A program made the position numbers and the translations under genes. This document shows, in pieces, positions 46,408-58,017 of a stretch of 64,000 nt of DNA (position 1 is its first letter; each line of letters begins with the position of its first letter). This stretch comes from Sphagnum compactum. Its lineage: Eukaryota > Bryophyta > Sphagnopsida > Sphagnales. The stretch covers positions 10,040,875 through 10,104,874 of the forward strand of contig OZ234495.1 of assembly GCA_965153455.1 (NCBI GenBank). Direction: 5' to 3'. The notes under the pieces were generated by a model. The model made no database searches. It saw nothing but the letters and a program-made list of their open reading frames with translations, and was not told where the DNA came from.

Positions 46408-49400
46408 ATGTGCAGCAATGCATGCATGTTTGCAGGGTTTCTTCTTCCAGGTCTTGTACTGGCAACCATTCTTCTTGGAAGTCTTGGTGGTCATGGTATG
46501 CCTCCTCTCCATCGTCTTCTAACTACCCCTCCCATGATCACCGCCCCCTATTCTTATGTCATGGGCCACTATCTGATGCTCCAGATTCTTTTTCTCCTTG
46601 CAGCTGCACCACTTCCCATAGCAGGAGCAATTTCAGGACAAGAGATACAGGACCTGCATCGGGTACCTTCTTCAGTACCTCCACCTGCAACATGGCACCA
46701 CACCAACCACAACCGATCCAGTCCTGCTCATGCAGCAAGAGCCAGGTCCCCAGCTCCTGTTCAAGTACCCAGTGTCACGGCCCCTGCACCTACTCATCAT
46801 GCTCATGTACCCAGAGCTACAGCCTCTGCACCTACTCATCGGGCTCATGTACCCATAGCCACAGCCCCTGCACCTACTCATCATGCTCCTATCCCACAAT
46901 CCACAGCCCCGGTGCCTGTTCCACACATCCGTGGGCATCATCGTCATCATCCTCAGCATCCAGGTCAGACTTTTACTATCTTTGAATTATTAATCCTCTT
47001 ACCTTGATTCTGTTGCTGATATTTCACTTGTTTGTCATATCTGTGGGCGATTGTCTATTTGCAGCTCCTGCTTCAGTATCTGTACCCCCTGCACATCCAC
47101 CACCTCCAACACCAACGGTCTTTCCTCCACCTCCTATACCAATGGTCTTTCCTCCACCTTCAAATAACTCGCAAGGTACATAGTTTCTGGATCCCCTGAT
47201 CCCCTTCTGCTCAATTTTTGCAAAGGCACTACCAAAGCAAACCAGATGGAAGGATGGATCTGGTACCTGATTGGTTGGTGTCTTTCTGTTTTGTAGAATG
47301 TACTTCACTATGCCCAGCTGGCTACACGAACTCTGTACCGGGTTCACCATGCGGATGTGTCATACCAATCCAAGTAGAATTGCAATTAGGGATCAATCTT
47401 GACACCCTTTTTCCACTCGTGTCGGAGTTTGCTAAGGAGCTTGCAGTTGGTCTCTTTCTCCTACCAAGCCAAGTGCGGATTGTTGGAGCAAAAGCTGCTG
47501 ACCAGAACCAGGAAGAGACTGATGTCAGTGCAGATTTTGTTCCTCTGGTTACCAAATTTGATAATACTACTGCTGACCTTCTTTCTTCACGGTTTTGGAA
47601 CCATCAAGTAATGATAAATGGCACTCTCTTTGGCTCTTACTCAGTCATATCCATAACCTACCCAGGTACACTCTTTGGGTACTTTTCGGTATGCTGTGTG
47701 CCAAGTCTTTAGCTTTTTCAAACTCAACTGACCACTTAGGAATTTCTGAGTCATAAGTGCAGCTCACATGTGTTTGTTGAATCCTTTTTGTTGTAAGAGT
47801 TTGGTGGCTTGATTTGCTCTGTGGTTTGAATTGTCCCCTTTTTACTACAGCTTTGTAGTTGGTGTTTAAATATCTGGTATGTGTCTCTGATATAGGTTTG
47901 CCTCCATCACCACCATCTCAGGCTCCATATTATGCCAGCAGTAATACCCCACCGCCGGGTGATGGAGGGGCGGCTGACCATCCGTTTGGAGTTGTCATCA
48001 AGAAGAAGGGTCATGGGGGAAGTTACAAAATTGCCATTATTGTGTTGGCATCTGCCATGGCTGCAGTGATTTGTGTTGGAGTCTTGGGCTTTATGGTCAT
48101 GCGCTGGAGAGGGTCCACTGCACCCATTGAACCAGTACTTGCTGCTTCTGCTACTCAACGCTCTGCCTGCTCAGGTATTGCTTCTTTTGGGAGAACTGCT
48201 GAGTTCTGGATATGAGAAATGTGTTGAATTGGGTTTCCTTCTCATCCTCATATAACAGAACTGTGCTCTCCTTTGTTGGTCACTCACAGTGATAGACATC
48301 GCTGTCTGCTTATCATGACATGTTTTTATATCTGTGCAGTTGGAGGTTCCATGTTGTCAGGCAGCAGCATTACCCGGTCGACATCCATGTCATTAGGATC
48401 AAGCATGAAATCATACACAGGAACTGTCAAGACCTTTTCCCTTGCTGAGCTCAACAGAGCAACTGAGAATTTTAACCCTGAGAATGTGGTGGGTGAGGGA
48501 GGGTTTGGAAAGGTGTATCAAGGTGTGCTAGATAATGGTGTGCTTGTGGCTGTTAAAGTGTTGAACTGTAATGACAACAATCAGCAAGGAGGCCGTGAGT
48601 TTGTCGCTGAGGTGCAGATGCTGAGTAGGCTGCACCACCGCAACCTTGTGAAGCTGATTGGTATCTGCACAGAGGATCCTGAGCGTTGCTTAGTCTATGA
48701 GCTTATCCCGAATGGCAGTGTGGAGTCGCACTTGCATGGTTTGTCCAAATCCAAACCACCTGACATTTTGAGTCCTCTGATTACAGGATAGTGTTTCCAT
48801 GCCTCAAATGCTGTCTCATACAATGTCAAACTCCTCATCTGATCATCAAGGATGCAGTCAAGGAATTCTCAAAATTTGGATTCTGGAGACAGATGCTGTG
48901 TTTGTTCCGATGAGAACTTAGCTTTAACCTGCTCATATCTGAGTCCTAGTACCTCTGCCAGTCCTCTTGGTTAAGGGGGTTGTACATTCCTCATTTTGTG
49001 TGGGTTCAGAAGAGCTGAAGGGTGGTTGCTTATACTGACATTCATTGTGTGACTGTTGAACAGGCCCAGACAATCCCCTAGACTGGGAAGCACGGGTGAA
49101 AATCGCCTTGGGTTCAGCACGAGGACTGGCCTACTTGCATGAGGATTCGACTCCAAGAGTGATTCACCGTGACTTCAAAGCCAGCAACATTTTGCTTGAG
49201 GATGACTTCACTCCCAAAGTGTCTGACTTTGGGCTGGCTAGAGCTGCTGGTGAGGTGGGCAACAGCCAGCCCATCTCAACACAAGTAGTGGGAACTTTTG
49301 GGTGAGCGAATACTTTCCTTGTCTCTCTCCTTTGTTAGCAGAACATGTAGGAGAAAATCTGGTCCAATCAGAACTGCAGAAGTCAACAATTGGTCCTAGA

Positions 49401-50256
49401 TTGAAAGTGTAGACCCAATGATTGTTTGCTCTGGTTGCACCAGGTGCAAGATGTATGGATGATGTGCAAGGCAGTAGGTCCAATAATTGCATTTCATCTT
49501 TGGTTGTGCCTCAATGCTAGTTTGATGGGTTGTGGGTGTAGGTATGTGGCACCAGAGTATGCGATGACAGGTCATCTGTTGGTGAAGAGTGATGTGTACA
49601 GCTATGGGGTTGTGTTGCTTGAGCTTTTAACCGGGCGGAAACCTGTGGACATGTCTCGACCACCTGGTGAAGAACATCTAGTTACATGGGCACGACCTCT
49701 GCTCACAAGTGATGAAGGGCTGCATATCCTTGTAGATTCTGATCTGAGGAATAATTTTCCATTAGACAGTTTCAGAAAGGTGGCTACCATAGCTTCCAGG
49801 TGTGTGCAACCTGAGGCAGCAAATCGGCCATTCATGGGTGAAGTTGTGCAAGCTCTCAAATTGGTGTCTGTGGTTTCAGAGGCCAGCAACTCAGGTCCTC
49901 GAGATGACTTGTCAGCAGACAACCACCGAAATGGGATTCCGTTAGACCGAAGATCACGATTTTTGCCTGACACCTCATTTGTTAGTATTGATTCAGACTC
50001 AGGACGTCTTAATCTACGCAATGTTGACCGTGGGTGGCCTCTCTCAGCCTCAGCTGTGTTCACAGGTTCAGGCCGATACTTGCGGGAGCTTTCAGATTCT
50101 TTCCGGCGTCATAGTGCTTCAGGACCTTTGAAAACCAAAGGAAACAAACTATCAGCTTGGGACAGGTTCAGGGGTGCAAAGGCAGTCACCAAGAGTGACC
50201 ATGGAGCAACAACACATGACAGAGGCGATAGAGAACACCCAAAAATGTGGACATAA
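46408..50256 (+). CDS. ALE2/PERK-like receptor protein kinase
   Basis: Exons 46408-46963, 47065-47175, 47297-47665, 47896-48174, 48340-48738, 49064-49301 and 49542-50256 join in matching phase to 888 aa. Order: hydrophobic N-terminus; a Pro/His/Ala-rich region with repeated APAPTHHAH-type units (about 110-180) and a PPPP stretch (190-222); a Cys-rich extracellular domain (223-345, CTSLCPAGY...[14 protein letters not shown]) of the ALE2 type; a membrane helix ([21 protein letters not shown], about 390-412); and a Ser/Thr kinase with the [11 protein letters not shown] loop, VAVKVL lysine, HRDFKASN catalytic loop, DFGLA and [13 protein letters not shown] basic tail of about 120 residues contains RPLSASAVF-like sequence. 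All catalytic residues are intact. Related ALE2 acts in epidermal and cuticle signalling in Arabidopsis; the role here is inferred. The start is uncertain: ATG 46561 ([18 protein letters not shown]) gives a clean signal peptide and 837 aa. Confidence 0.92.
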
Positions 50257-52802
50257 GCATTTAGGCTGCTTGTTGTGGTTTGTGTATCACCCAGCTCTGT
50301 TGTGCTTCTCTCCCTCTTCAAGAACCTTTCTGGCAGTGGAGGCAATGACATCTTCAGATTGATTCCTACCCGAGAGAAGGTTGGTCACCAGCTTCCAGCC
50401 ATTTTGTCTTTATGTGTACAAATGTCAGTAACTGATGGTTAACCCTAAAACCCTAAACCAACCCTTTTGCATTTGATGTGTGTCCCTTCTGAAGTTAGGG
50501 TCTGAATGACACTATAGACACAGGATTGTCATATGTTGCTCGACAAATCTCCTTGTGACACTTACTGTCTTGGTTTCGCCTCATTACCACAGGCTGGCTT
50601 TTTCCAGACGGTTTCATTCCAGTTGGGTGAGACTTCCCAGCAGAGGCATTACCAGGAAAGACTTCCATCCTTTCTGCTAAAGGAAAGGTAGGGATATGCC
50701 TCCACAACTAGGCAATTTTGGGTGCGCTTTTGAATCTTCACAGGATTAAGTGATCCTTCTGTGAGTTTCCCTTGTTTTGGGGGGGGTGGGTGCAAAGTTA
50801 TGTGATACGCCCACTGGAAATTATTATGCTTCATCATGTGACTTCATTGGAATTCTCTATTAATTTTTTTGCTCCAAATTCTTCTATGAAAGCAAGGTGA
50901 TTCAAGTGTTGTGAAAACTCCAATTTGTTTTCTTACATAAATTTTGCACATATTAGTTTTTCTAAACTTTTGAGTAACAAATATCTTACATATGAATATG
51001 TGTATATGTAGAAAAACACAAAGTTATGCATATTGTCATTTATCTTTAGTTTCCAGTGAATTTTCATGCTATCATGGTCCATTTTTAGGTATTAATTTCT
51101 CCAATCTTGAATCCTCTCTCACCTCTTGTATATGTCCATGTCTTCGTGCAACATTGATTCAAGGATGAACTATATATTTTATGTTTCATTTTGTTCCATT
51201 TCATCCTACACCTTCAGAAAAATCCAACAATTTGTTATTATGTGCCCAGTTAATCTTTTTTTCAATCTACTATTTGTGATTGCAAGCGAATTGCCTCATG
51301 TTTGGCAACATTTTGATTTGATACACTTCTTTTCCTTCTTGAAAACCTACATCACGAAATCATTCATGAATTGGCAAAATCTTCTAGAAAGTTGTCCAAA
51401 CAGTGAAAAAATGGTATGCACCGTCCACAAATTAGAGCATGTGGAAAGTGGCGAGATATCATTTTAAATTGTTTTTCTTGAATTTTTGTTAATTTTTTTG
51501 TTAAGAAGCATAATAGGGAATGTATAAAAGAATATTTCTGTTTCATTTTACTTGCATTAGGAAAATATGCAACAAAAAGAAACTTTCATATTAAGGAGTT
51601 CAGCTATCATATGTAGTTACAATACTTTTGACAAAATTTTCCAAATATTCAAACTCTTTTGTACTACTGAATAAAAATACAGGTAAAAAATTAGAAATAG
51701 TTTTCAATCTTGTAGCTAATTTATGTATTCTTCATCCAATTATTTATATCACTTGTTTCTCTCATTTTTTAAAAATCAATGCCCCATTTAAAATATGTTT
51801 TATTTCCCATAACACATTCACCTTATGTTTCATTTAATAAATAATTCAGATGTGCTTTACCATAATTTCTCTGAAAATTTCAATTGCAAATTAGACAGCT
51901 TAACATCACAAGTCATTTTTCAATAAATCAACAATTTGCAAAAGTAATTTAATTTTCCCCTAATTGAATCCGACTTTTCACATTCATTGATTTATCATAA
52001 TCATTTACATACTGGGCACTGGTTCGTTGAGGAAATTTGTACAAGGCATTGTAAAATGTAACCTAGCATAGTAAGACCAGAGTATTCATTTATCAGTAAT
52101 TTTAACTGGTGAAGTCTTGATTTCACATTTCTAACTTGAAAGAAATCAGTCACTGTTTTAACTTGCATTGACCAAAATATCCCCTTCCAACATTTGTTTT
52201 AGAGGACACAAAGTTTTGACTCTCCAGATTGATTCGTATTTTGACACAGAATATACTAACTTTATAGCGTGCAGAATCCACAGTTTACAGGCACACTGGA
52301 TCTGCTACTGGAGTTTTTACACACTGGCCATTTCCTCCTGATGTCTTTGGTCTACCATTCAGGAGGTCTTTGGTCTACCATTCCAAACTATCTTAATTGA
52401 GGCAACAACATAGTCTCATAATTCATTCCTGGTAAGTTAGTATGACTTCTGAAAAAAAAGCTCTCCATTTGGGCCGTTTAGCCAGCTCTCATCCACCGTA
52501 GAATTCACATCTCACAGAAAATCTGGCATGACTTGGGTCTATATGTATATATGCGTCACTCAACCATATGCTGTCATGATTTCAACAAGCCTGGGCCCAC
52601 AGTGACAGCAAATGGATATCATGCATCATGCAGCTTCTACTATTTCTGATCCAAGCAGCAGCTAGAATTGGCAAAATAGTAACCCTATACATTAGGTACT
52701 TCAAAACAAAAAGCCAATTAGCAACTTGTGGTCGGGCGTATTGCACCAAAGGTCAAGCTCACATGCAAGTATGGGTCTCAGTTTCCAGTGTTCCACTCTC
52801 AC
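50257..52802. other. Intergenic region between receptor kinase and CacyBP genes
   Basis: It holds the presumed 3' untranslated regions of both convergent genes. A telomere-like AACCCTAAAACCCTAAACC occurs at 50442-50460. From about 50.85 to 52.2 kb the DNA is AT-rich and featureless. No frame with a recognisable domain was found. Confidence 0.6.
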
Positions 52803-55264
52803 CTAAAAGTCACCATACTTTGGAGGTTCAGCCTGTTTCCCAGTGCGTGCATCTGACCAGGCCTTTGCTATTGTCTTCTTCATTTCGTCATCACCTTCAT
52901 CATACATATTCTGTGTACATACCCACAATTTTACCAAGCAAGATTCACAATTAGATGGTGTGGATGCAAGAAGAATGAAAACACCAACAAAATTTCCACA
53001 GAAGGTGATGGAAATGTAAAAACTCTTGCAGATTCAGTGGAACCAATAGGAGTTTCTCAATCATCATTTTGGTGTGAAGCATCCTTGTATGTGAAATTGA
53101 CATACCTTCATCAAGTCCATAATGCCACTCATTGGATCCTTGTCCTTGTCCATTGCTGGAGCTTTGAACTACCAAACCAATCCAAGGGAACAAAACCCAG
53201 ACAATTCAACTTTCCACTCTTTTCTGTTGGAATCCAACACGAGAAAGGAATGCAAAAGGAAACATTACCACAGTTAACGGGCAACACATGGATCCAATTT
53301 GACAAATAAAAGGACTTCTAATCTTCAGTCAATTAATATTCCATGCACCTGAAGACGCTTTTTCTCTCAACAACAAATTTGTTAAGACTGCTATTCTGAA
53401 TAGCATTTTGAAGAGACAAATTATCCAGAAAAAATGCTTCTAAACTTGTCTTCCAGGATTTTTTTCCCCCTAATCAGGCCCTGAAAGAATGTCTAGTTTG
53501 GCAGAAATTACATGAACAAAATGAAGATTTTTGCCCTCAGCCCCCTATTAGCTTGGAAGCATTCCAAGAGGATCATGTCCTTGGCAATAATGAATAGCTT
53601 GGACTTATCTCAAGGCTTACAATGATTGGAGAGGAAACCGAAAATTTGTGATCTCTATAGAAAAAAGTTGTATGCAAAGGAACGCAAGGACAAATGATAA
53701 GAGTTCAGGGGAGAAGTCCTATCCAGTACATTAAGGCAAAGGAGCAGAGGAGCACAACCAAGAGGAAGGAATTTGCTTTTGGGCTTGCCACCTTAATTTC
53801 CAGCACAGGGGACAGAAGGAACGACCATGGAAATCTGGTGATTACCTTGTCCTCCTTCTTGTGGAGATCAATCCAGTTACCACCATCTGCCTTTTTGAGT
53901 GTGATGATAATCCTCTTTGGTTTCACCAACACTTTTGATTGCTCTGGAATGATTGTTTTGTTCAGCTTTGGTACAGAACAGCGATAATTCTTCCCAGCCA
54001 CATCATGGATCTTCAGGTCCACCGAATCAGAATGGAAGTTGGCTTCTGTTTTGTCTTGCAAGGCACCCTCAAGGCTTATGTATATCTGTCCAAACACCAG
54101 AAAATGTAGGCAAAAAAGAGTCACTGATCTCTACAGCCCAGAAACCTGTCAAGTTTCTTTTCCTTACCTATCACACTAATGGCTCTTCTAGCCAAACACA
54201 CAGCAAGCAATATATCAAGAGTCTGCCATGTCGACCATTTATCCAGAGCCTTTCCATTGTCAATTTCACTGTTGGGCATATAGAGTGGAAGATTGCACAA
54301 TGACATCATCCAGGGGAATCAGGAAACATACAAAAACAATGCACACAAGACTCGATTGATCATGAGGATCTTAGACCACCAACCTTCCTGTAGTTCATTG
54401 AAAAGGTTCAAGAAAGGAAATCAAAGAATCAGCAGGGTATGAAGAAAAACTATCTGGAGGAGAAGTCAATGCACAGAAACCACATACACACCTTCACTTT
54501 ATCATAATCTTGATCCCAGCTGAATGTTGCAAGGGTAATGTATTGAACAATCGGCTGAAACTTTTTGATCTCCAGAGGGACCACTTTTGGTACTTGCTCA
54601 GTTGCTGCTGCTGCAGCAGCAGCAGCAGCAGTGGCATGTTCATCTTGGACCACCTGCATGTAGATGGACTATACTTTATTCTTTTAAAATGTAGTGTGAA
54701 AACTCCAAAATGCCTCACAATGCGCCCACTTTTCAATAGCTTCTTGATATACCATGGAGCTCTGGTTAGGTCAGAGAAATCAACAAGTTCAACTTCTGCG
54801 AAGTCCCATCAGAATATAACCATTAAATAGTATCAGAGAGATGAATCAATGATCGACCAAACAGGGAGTGAGTGTTTCTTCAATCTTAATGTGCTTCAGC
54901 CTCTCTTACAAAGAATTGAGACATAGAGAAGACAACAAAGAGCTGCTGCATAGATAGTCCCTCCAGCTCTTTCCTCTTGCAAACTTCAACCGGTTACCGA
55001 TCTCCACTGAAGCTGGATTCCTACAGCAGGAGAACATCTGCAATCTGCCAATGCCGATTTGAACCCACATCCAGTATTTGATTACATAGTCCTCACTATC
55101 ATCATCAGCCCCCGTCAGCTTGATGGTGCCATCATAATGAGTGTGCTAACCTTTTCGAGAGTGGAGATTTGTGAGGAGAGGATGAACTGTACACGCGGCC
55201 GCTTCGCCTCCTGAAGAAGACGTCGCAGCTCCTCAATATCATCTTGCGTAACCGCTCCTGCCAT
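52803..55264 (-). CDS. CACYBP: Calcyclin-binding protein / Siah-interacting protein homologue
   Basis: Minus-strand exons 55264-55151, 54653-54492, 54085-53846, 53168-53106 and 52910-52803, all phase 0, give 228 aa, a typical length for the family. The N-terminal helical domain (1-38) is TQDDIEELRRLLQEAKRPRVQ. A poly-Ala linker follows (about 46-56, an imperfect GCA/GCT repeat). The CS domain spans about 77-165, with TFSWDQDYDKVK, IYISLEG, KNYRCSVPKLNKTIIPE and KKADGGNWIDLHKKEDK. The SGS-like C-terminus has KDPMSGIMDLMK|NMYDEGDDEMKKTIAKAW. Family knowledge: CacyBP/SIP links Siah-type E3 ligases and Skp1 complexes and binds S100/Hsp90-type partners; the plant role is poorly defined. The short fourth exon (63 nt) is easily missed, as its acceptor follows an in-frame TAG. 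The start ATG is the first in the exon. Confidence 0.96.
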
Positions 55265-55740
55265 TCGCCCCAACTCTACAACTAAAACACTCACTCGAAC
55301 ACAACCGAAAAAAAGAAACAACGAAGAATCAAAACCCCGAAAAAAGAAAAACACCCACCACAAGCGAAGAGAAAACAAAGAAGCCCACGAAAAAAATACC
55401 TTCCAAATCAAACACAAAAAAACACACGAAGACTTTCGAGTTTCGACAACCGTAGTAGTAGTAGTAGTAGTAGTAATAGTATTAGTGTCAAACTTTCAAA
55501 CAACAAAATTCCGAGTGTGAATCCGTTGCAGAAACACAGAAATCTCAAAGACGCAAAACTCTGGAGGCGCGCGCAAAGATTTGCGAGAGCTTAAACCCTG
55601 TCGCGAGACTAGAATCGCGATAACACTAAATCCCTGAGCAGCGAGTAAGAATATGAGCCTAGAACCTTCCACGACCTGAAGAGAACCCTAGAACCTTCTT
55701 CTTCGTGCATCGGCTGTTCTCTGCAATCAGCTCGAGAGAC
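55265..55740 (-). promoter_or_regulatory. Promoter and 5' leader of the CacyBP gene
   Basis: Upstream of the start codon are a GTA trinucleotide repeat (55452-55477), GC-rich DNA with CGCG sites at about 55560-55620, and a telo-box-like TTAAACCCTGT at 55590. These fit a housekeeping-type plant promoter. No TATA box could be assigned. Confidence 0.4.
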
Positions 55741-55765
55741 GGTCCAATTATGAACATGTACATGA

Positions 55766-56330
55766 CCTCCTCATGGATGATTATTTGCTTTCTGTTGCAT
55801 TTTTCCATTCATTCAATTCCTTCTTATTCCTGTAGGTATGGGAGAAAAGGTGTTTAGTTTCGAACATACGTTGTTGCCTCCTCATGGATGATGACAACTT
55901 TCTGTTGCAATTTTTCCATTCATTCAATGCCTTCTTATTGATGTAGGTATGCGAGAAAAGGAGTTTAGTTTCGAATATACGTTGCCTCCTCATGGATGAT
56001 GACTACCACTGCTGCAATTTTCCATTCGTTCAATTTGCTTGCCTACTAATTAATATATGTGAGAAAAGGACCGTAGTCTCGACAATGTATGACCTCCTCA
56101 TGGATGATGATGACTACAGGTGCGGATTTTCATTCGTTCAATTTGCCTTCTTAAAGAAGGAGCTTAGTTTCGAGCCTACATGGCCTCCTCATGGATGGTG
56201 ACTACTGTTACAATTTTCCATTCGTTCAGTCAATGCCTTCATATCAATTTATGTGAGAAAGGAGGTCTCCTCATGGATGATGAATAAGTACCGTTGTCAT
56301 TCTCCATTCATTCATTATTCCTTAGGGTTT
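55766..56330. repeat. Degenerate tandem repeat, six copies of 82-111 bp
   Basis: CCTCCTCATGGATGATGA recurs at 55766, 55877, 55985, 56093, 56184 and (as TCTCCTCATGG) 56266. Each is followed by TTTTCCATTC(A/G)TTCA(A)T and GTGAGAAAAGG-type sequence. Spacing falls from 111 to 82 bp, showing deletions in the last units. Small open frames here come from the repeat. Confidence 0.9.
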
Positions 56331-58017
56331 AGAGTTTTGGCTCAGAGCATACATGTATTTCAAGCCCCTTTCTCTACATACATTAACAAGGAGGCAATTG
56401 CATGAATGAAAGATTTGCAATAGTAATCATCATGCATAGGGAGACAGACCATGTACAAATTACCCTAAACCCTAACATTACTCAATGCCAGCCAGCGGCA
56501 ACAGTAAGGAGCCACTGAGAATGGGAAGATTTCATGGGGAAAGTTTTTCCCATTATCATTGGCTGCACCCCAGATACCAAGAACACGGCATAAGAACCGG
56601 GAATCATCAACACAAATTACCAAGTCAGGCAGAGAATATTGTAGAGAATTTCATGTAGGCAAAAAGTTTCCATATTGCAGGCATCAAAAGCAGCTTCTGA
56701 AGTTCTGAGAGTTTGAAAAAAAAACCTTGTCTGGAACAAGAGCTTGTCCACTGAATTCTTCAGTCCTGTCTCTCCATTCTTAGAAGTTGCAGCACTTCAA
56801 CCAATCAGTCAGCCTGTCAAGTCTTCTGTGAAAAAAGGAACTCTCGGTTGAACTTTTTCAGGCCTCCTTTTGACTTCTATTTGGCATCACACTTTACTAT
56901 GGGGCACAGCCAAGCCTGGCTGAAGAGTGGGACCCTCTATGACCAATGATCATTGTCTGCACATTAGCCACCGCAACAAACCACCAACTCTCCGCACTTC
57001 TGCTCAGCATCATCAGCTGGCTCATCAAAACCAGATATCAACATGGAAAATGAAAGAATCAGGATTAAAGATAACAAGCTCCAAAGGAGAATTGAATCAA
57101 ACAAATGGATTGAAATTCGGCTGTGCAAGAACTTGCAACAGATAAATTAGTCTCCCATATGAATAGGTGAAGGGTAACTCATTCATGGAACTCCTACTGA
57201 TGCCCCAGCTGTACAAACACAGTTATTCTAAAGAGTCTGCCTGTAACTACTCCTGCAATATCACTGTTGGGAGGGGCTGTTTCCTCACTATCCAACCTTG
57301 TGTACTACTATCTAGTTATAATGGCCCTTCAGAGAATGGTGGTCCTCTATCTTCATCCCTGAAGACAAAAGTGGAATTGGACGTGTGCTTTGACCTAGTC
57401 ATATATTCAGCCTGAAACTGTTTACAGCTGCAATTTAGCATACTGATAGAATACCAACTGCATGGGTGGACTTACATGTCAAGCACCATACTTGCTGGAT
57501 CCAACCAAGATCCTTTGGATCAAAATGGTTGATTCAAATCTGCATAGAAGACTCACAGATGGCTTCTAGATAACAATTTCGTTCAAGGAACTGATGAATA
57601 CAAATTTGAATATAAAAAATTGGCAGAAAGCCTCAAGTTCTACTTTGGGGAATCAAAAATGATCTACTCCCAGTTAGTGGAATCCTGGTTCTGCCATCTT
57701 ACAGTACCAGCTGGAATGGGTCTGGGCTGAGAAAGAGCCGGCCTTGAAACTTTGAACCCCGCTGTGTGAGCAAACTGGCCAAAACCATCTGAATTTGTGC
57801 ATGTCTTCCCCAAACAAGCTCTACACATCAACAGCCAAGGACATTTTGTTAAATGTCAGTTGTGAGGCACTTGGACTCCACAAATTAAAATAACAAATGT
57901 CAGAAGTGAGTACATCTTGAGATTACAGAGGAAACTCCTCAACCACACTTGCAGAAGAAATATGATCAGATATGAGTCCACAGATGAAGAAAGCAGGTCC
58001 CATTCTGAGAACTCATC
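56331..58017. other. Spacer and presumed 3' untranslated region of EXO1
   Basis: A telomere-like CCCTAAACCCTAAC lies at 56463-56477. No frame shows a domain. The part nearest 58017 is probably the EXO1 3' untranslated region on the minus strand. Confidence 0.55.

Noticed and set aside
46672-46959. Cys/Met/Arg-rich 95-codon minus frame
   Set aside because: Antisense shadow of the Pro/His-rich repeat of the receptor kinase exon 1.
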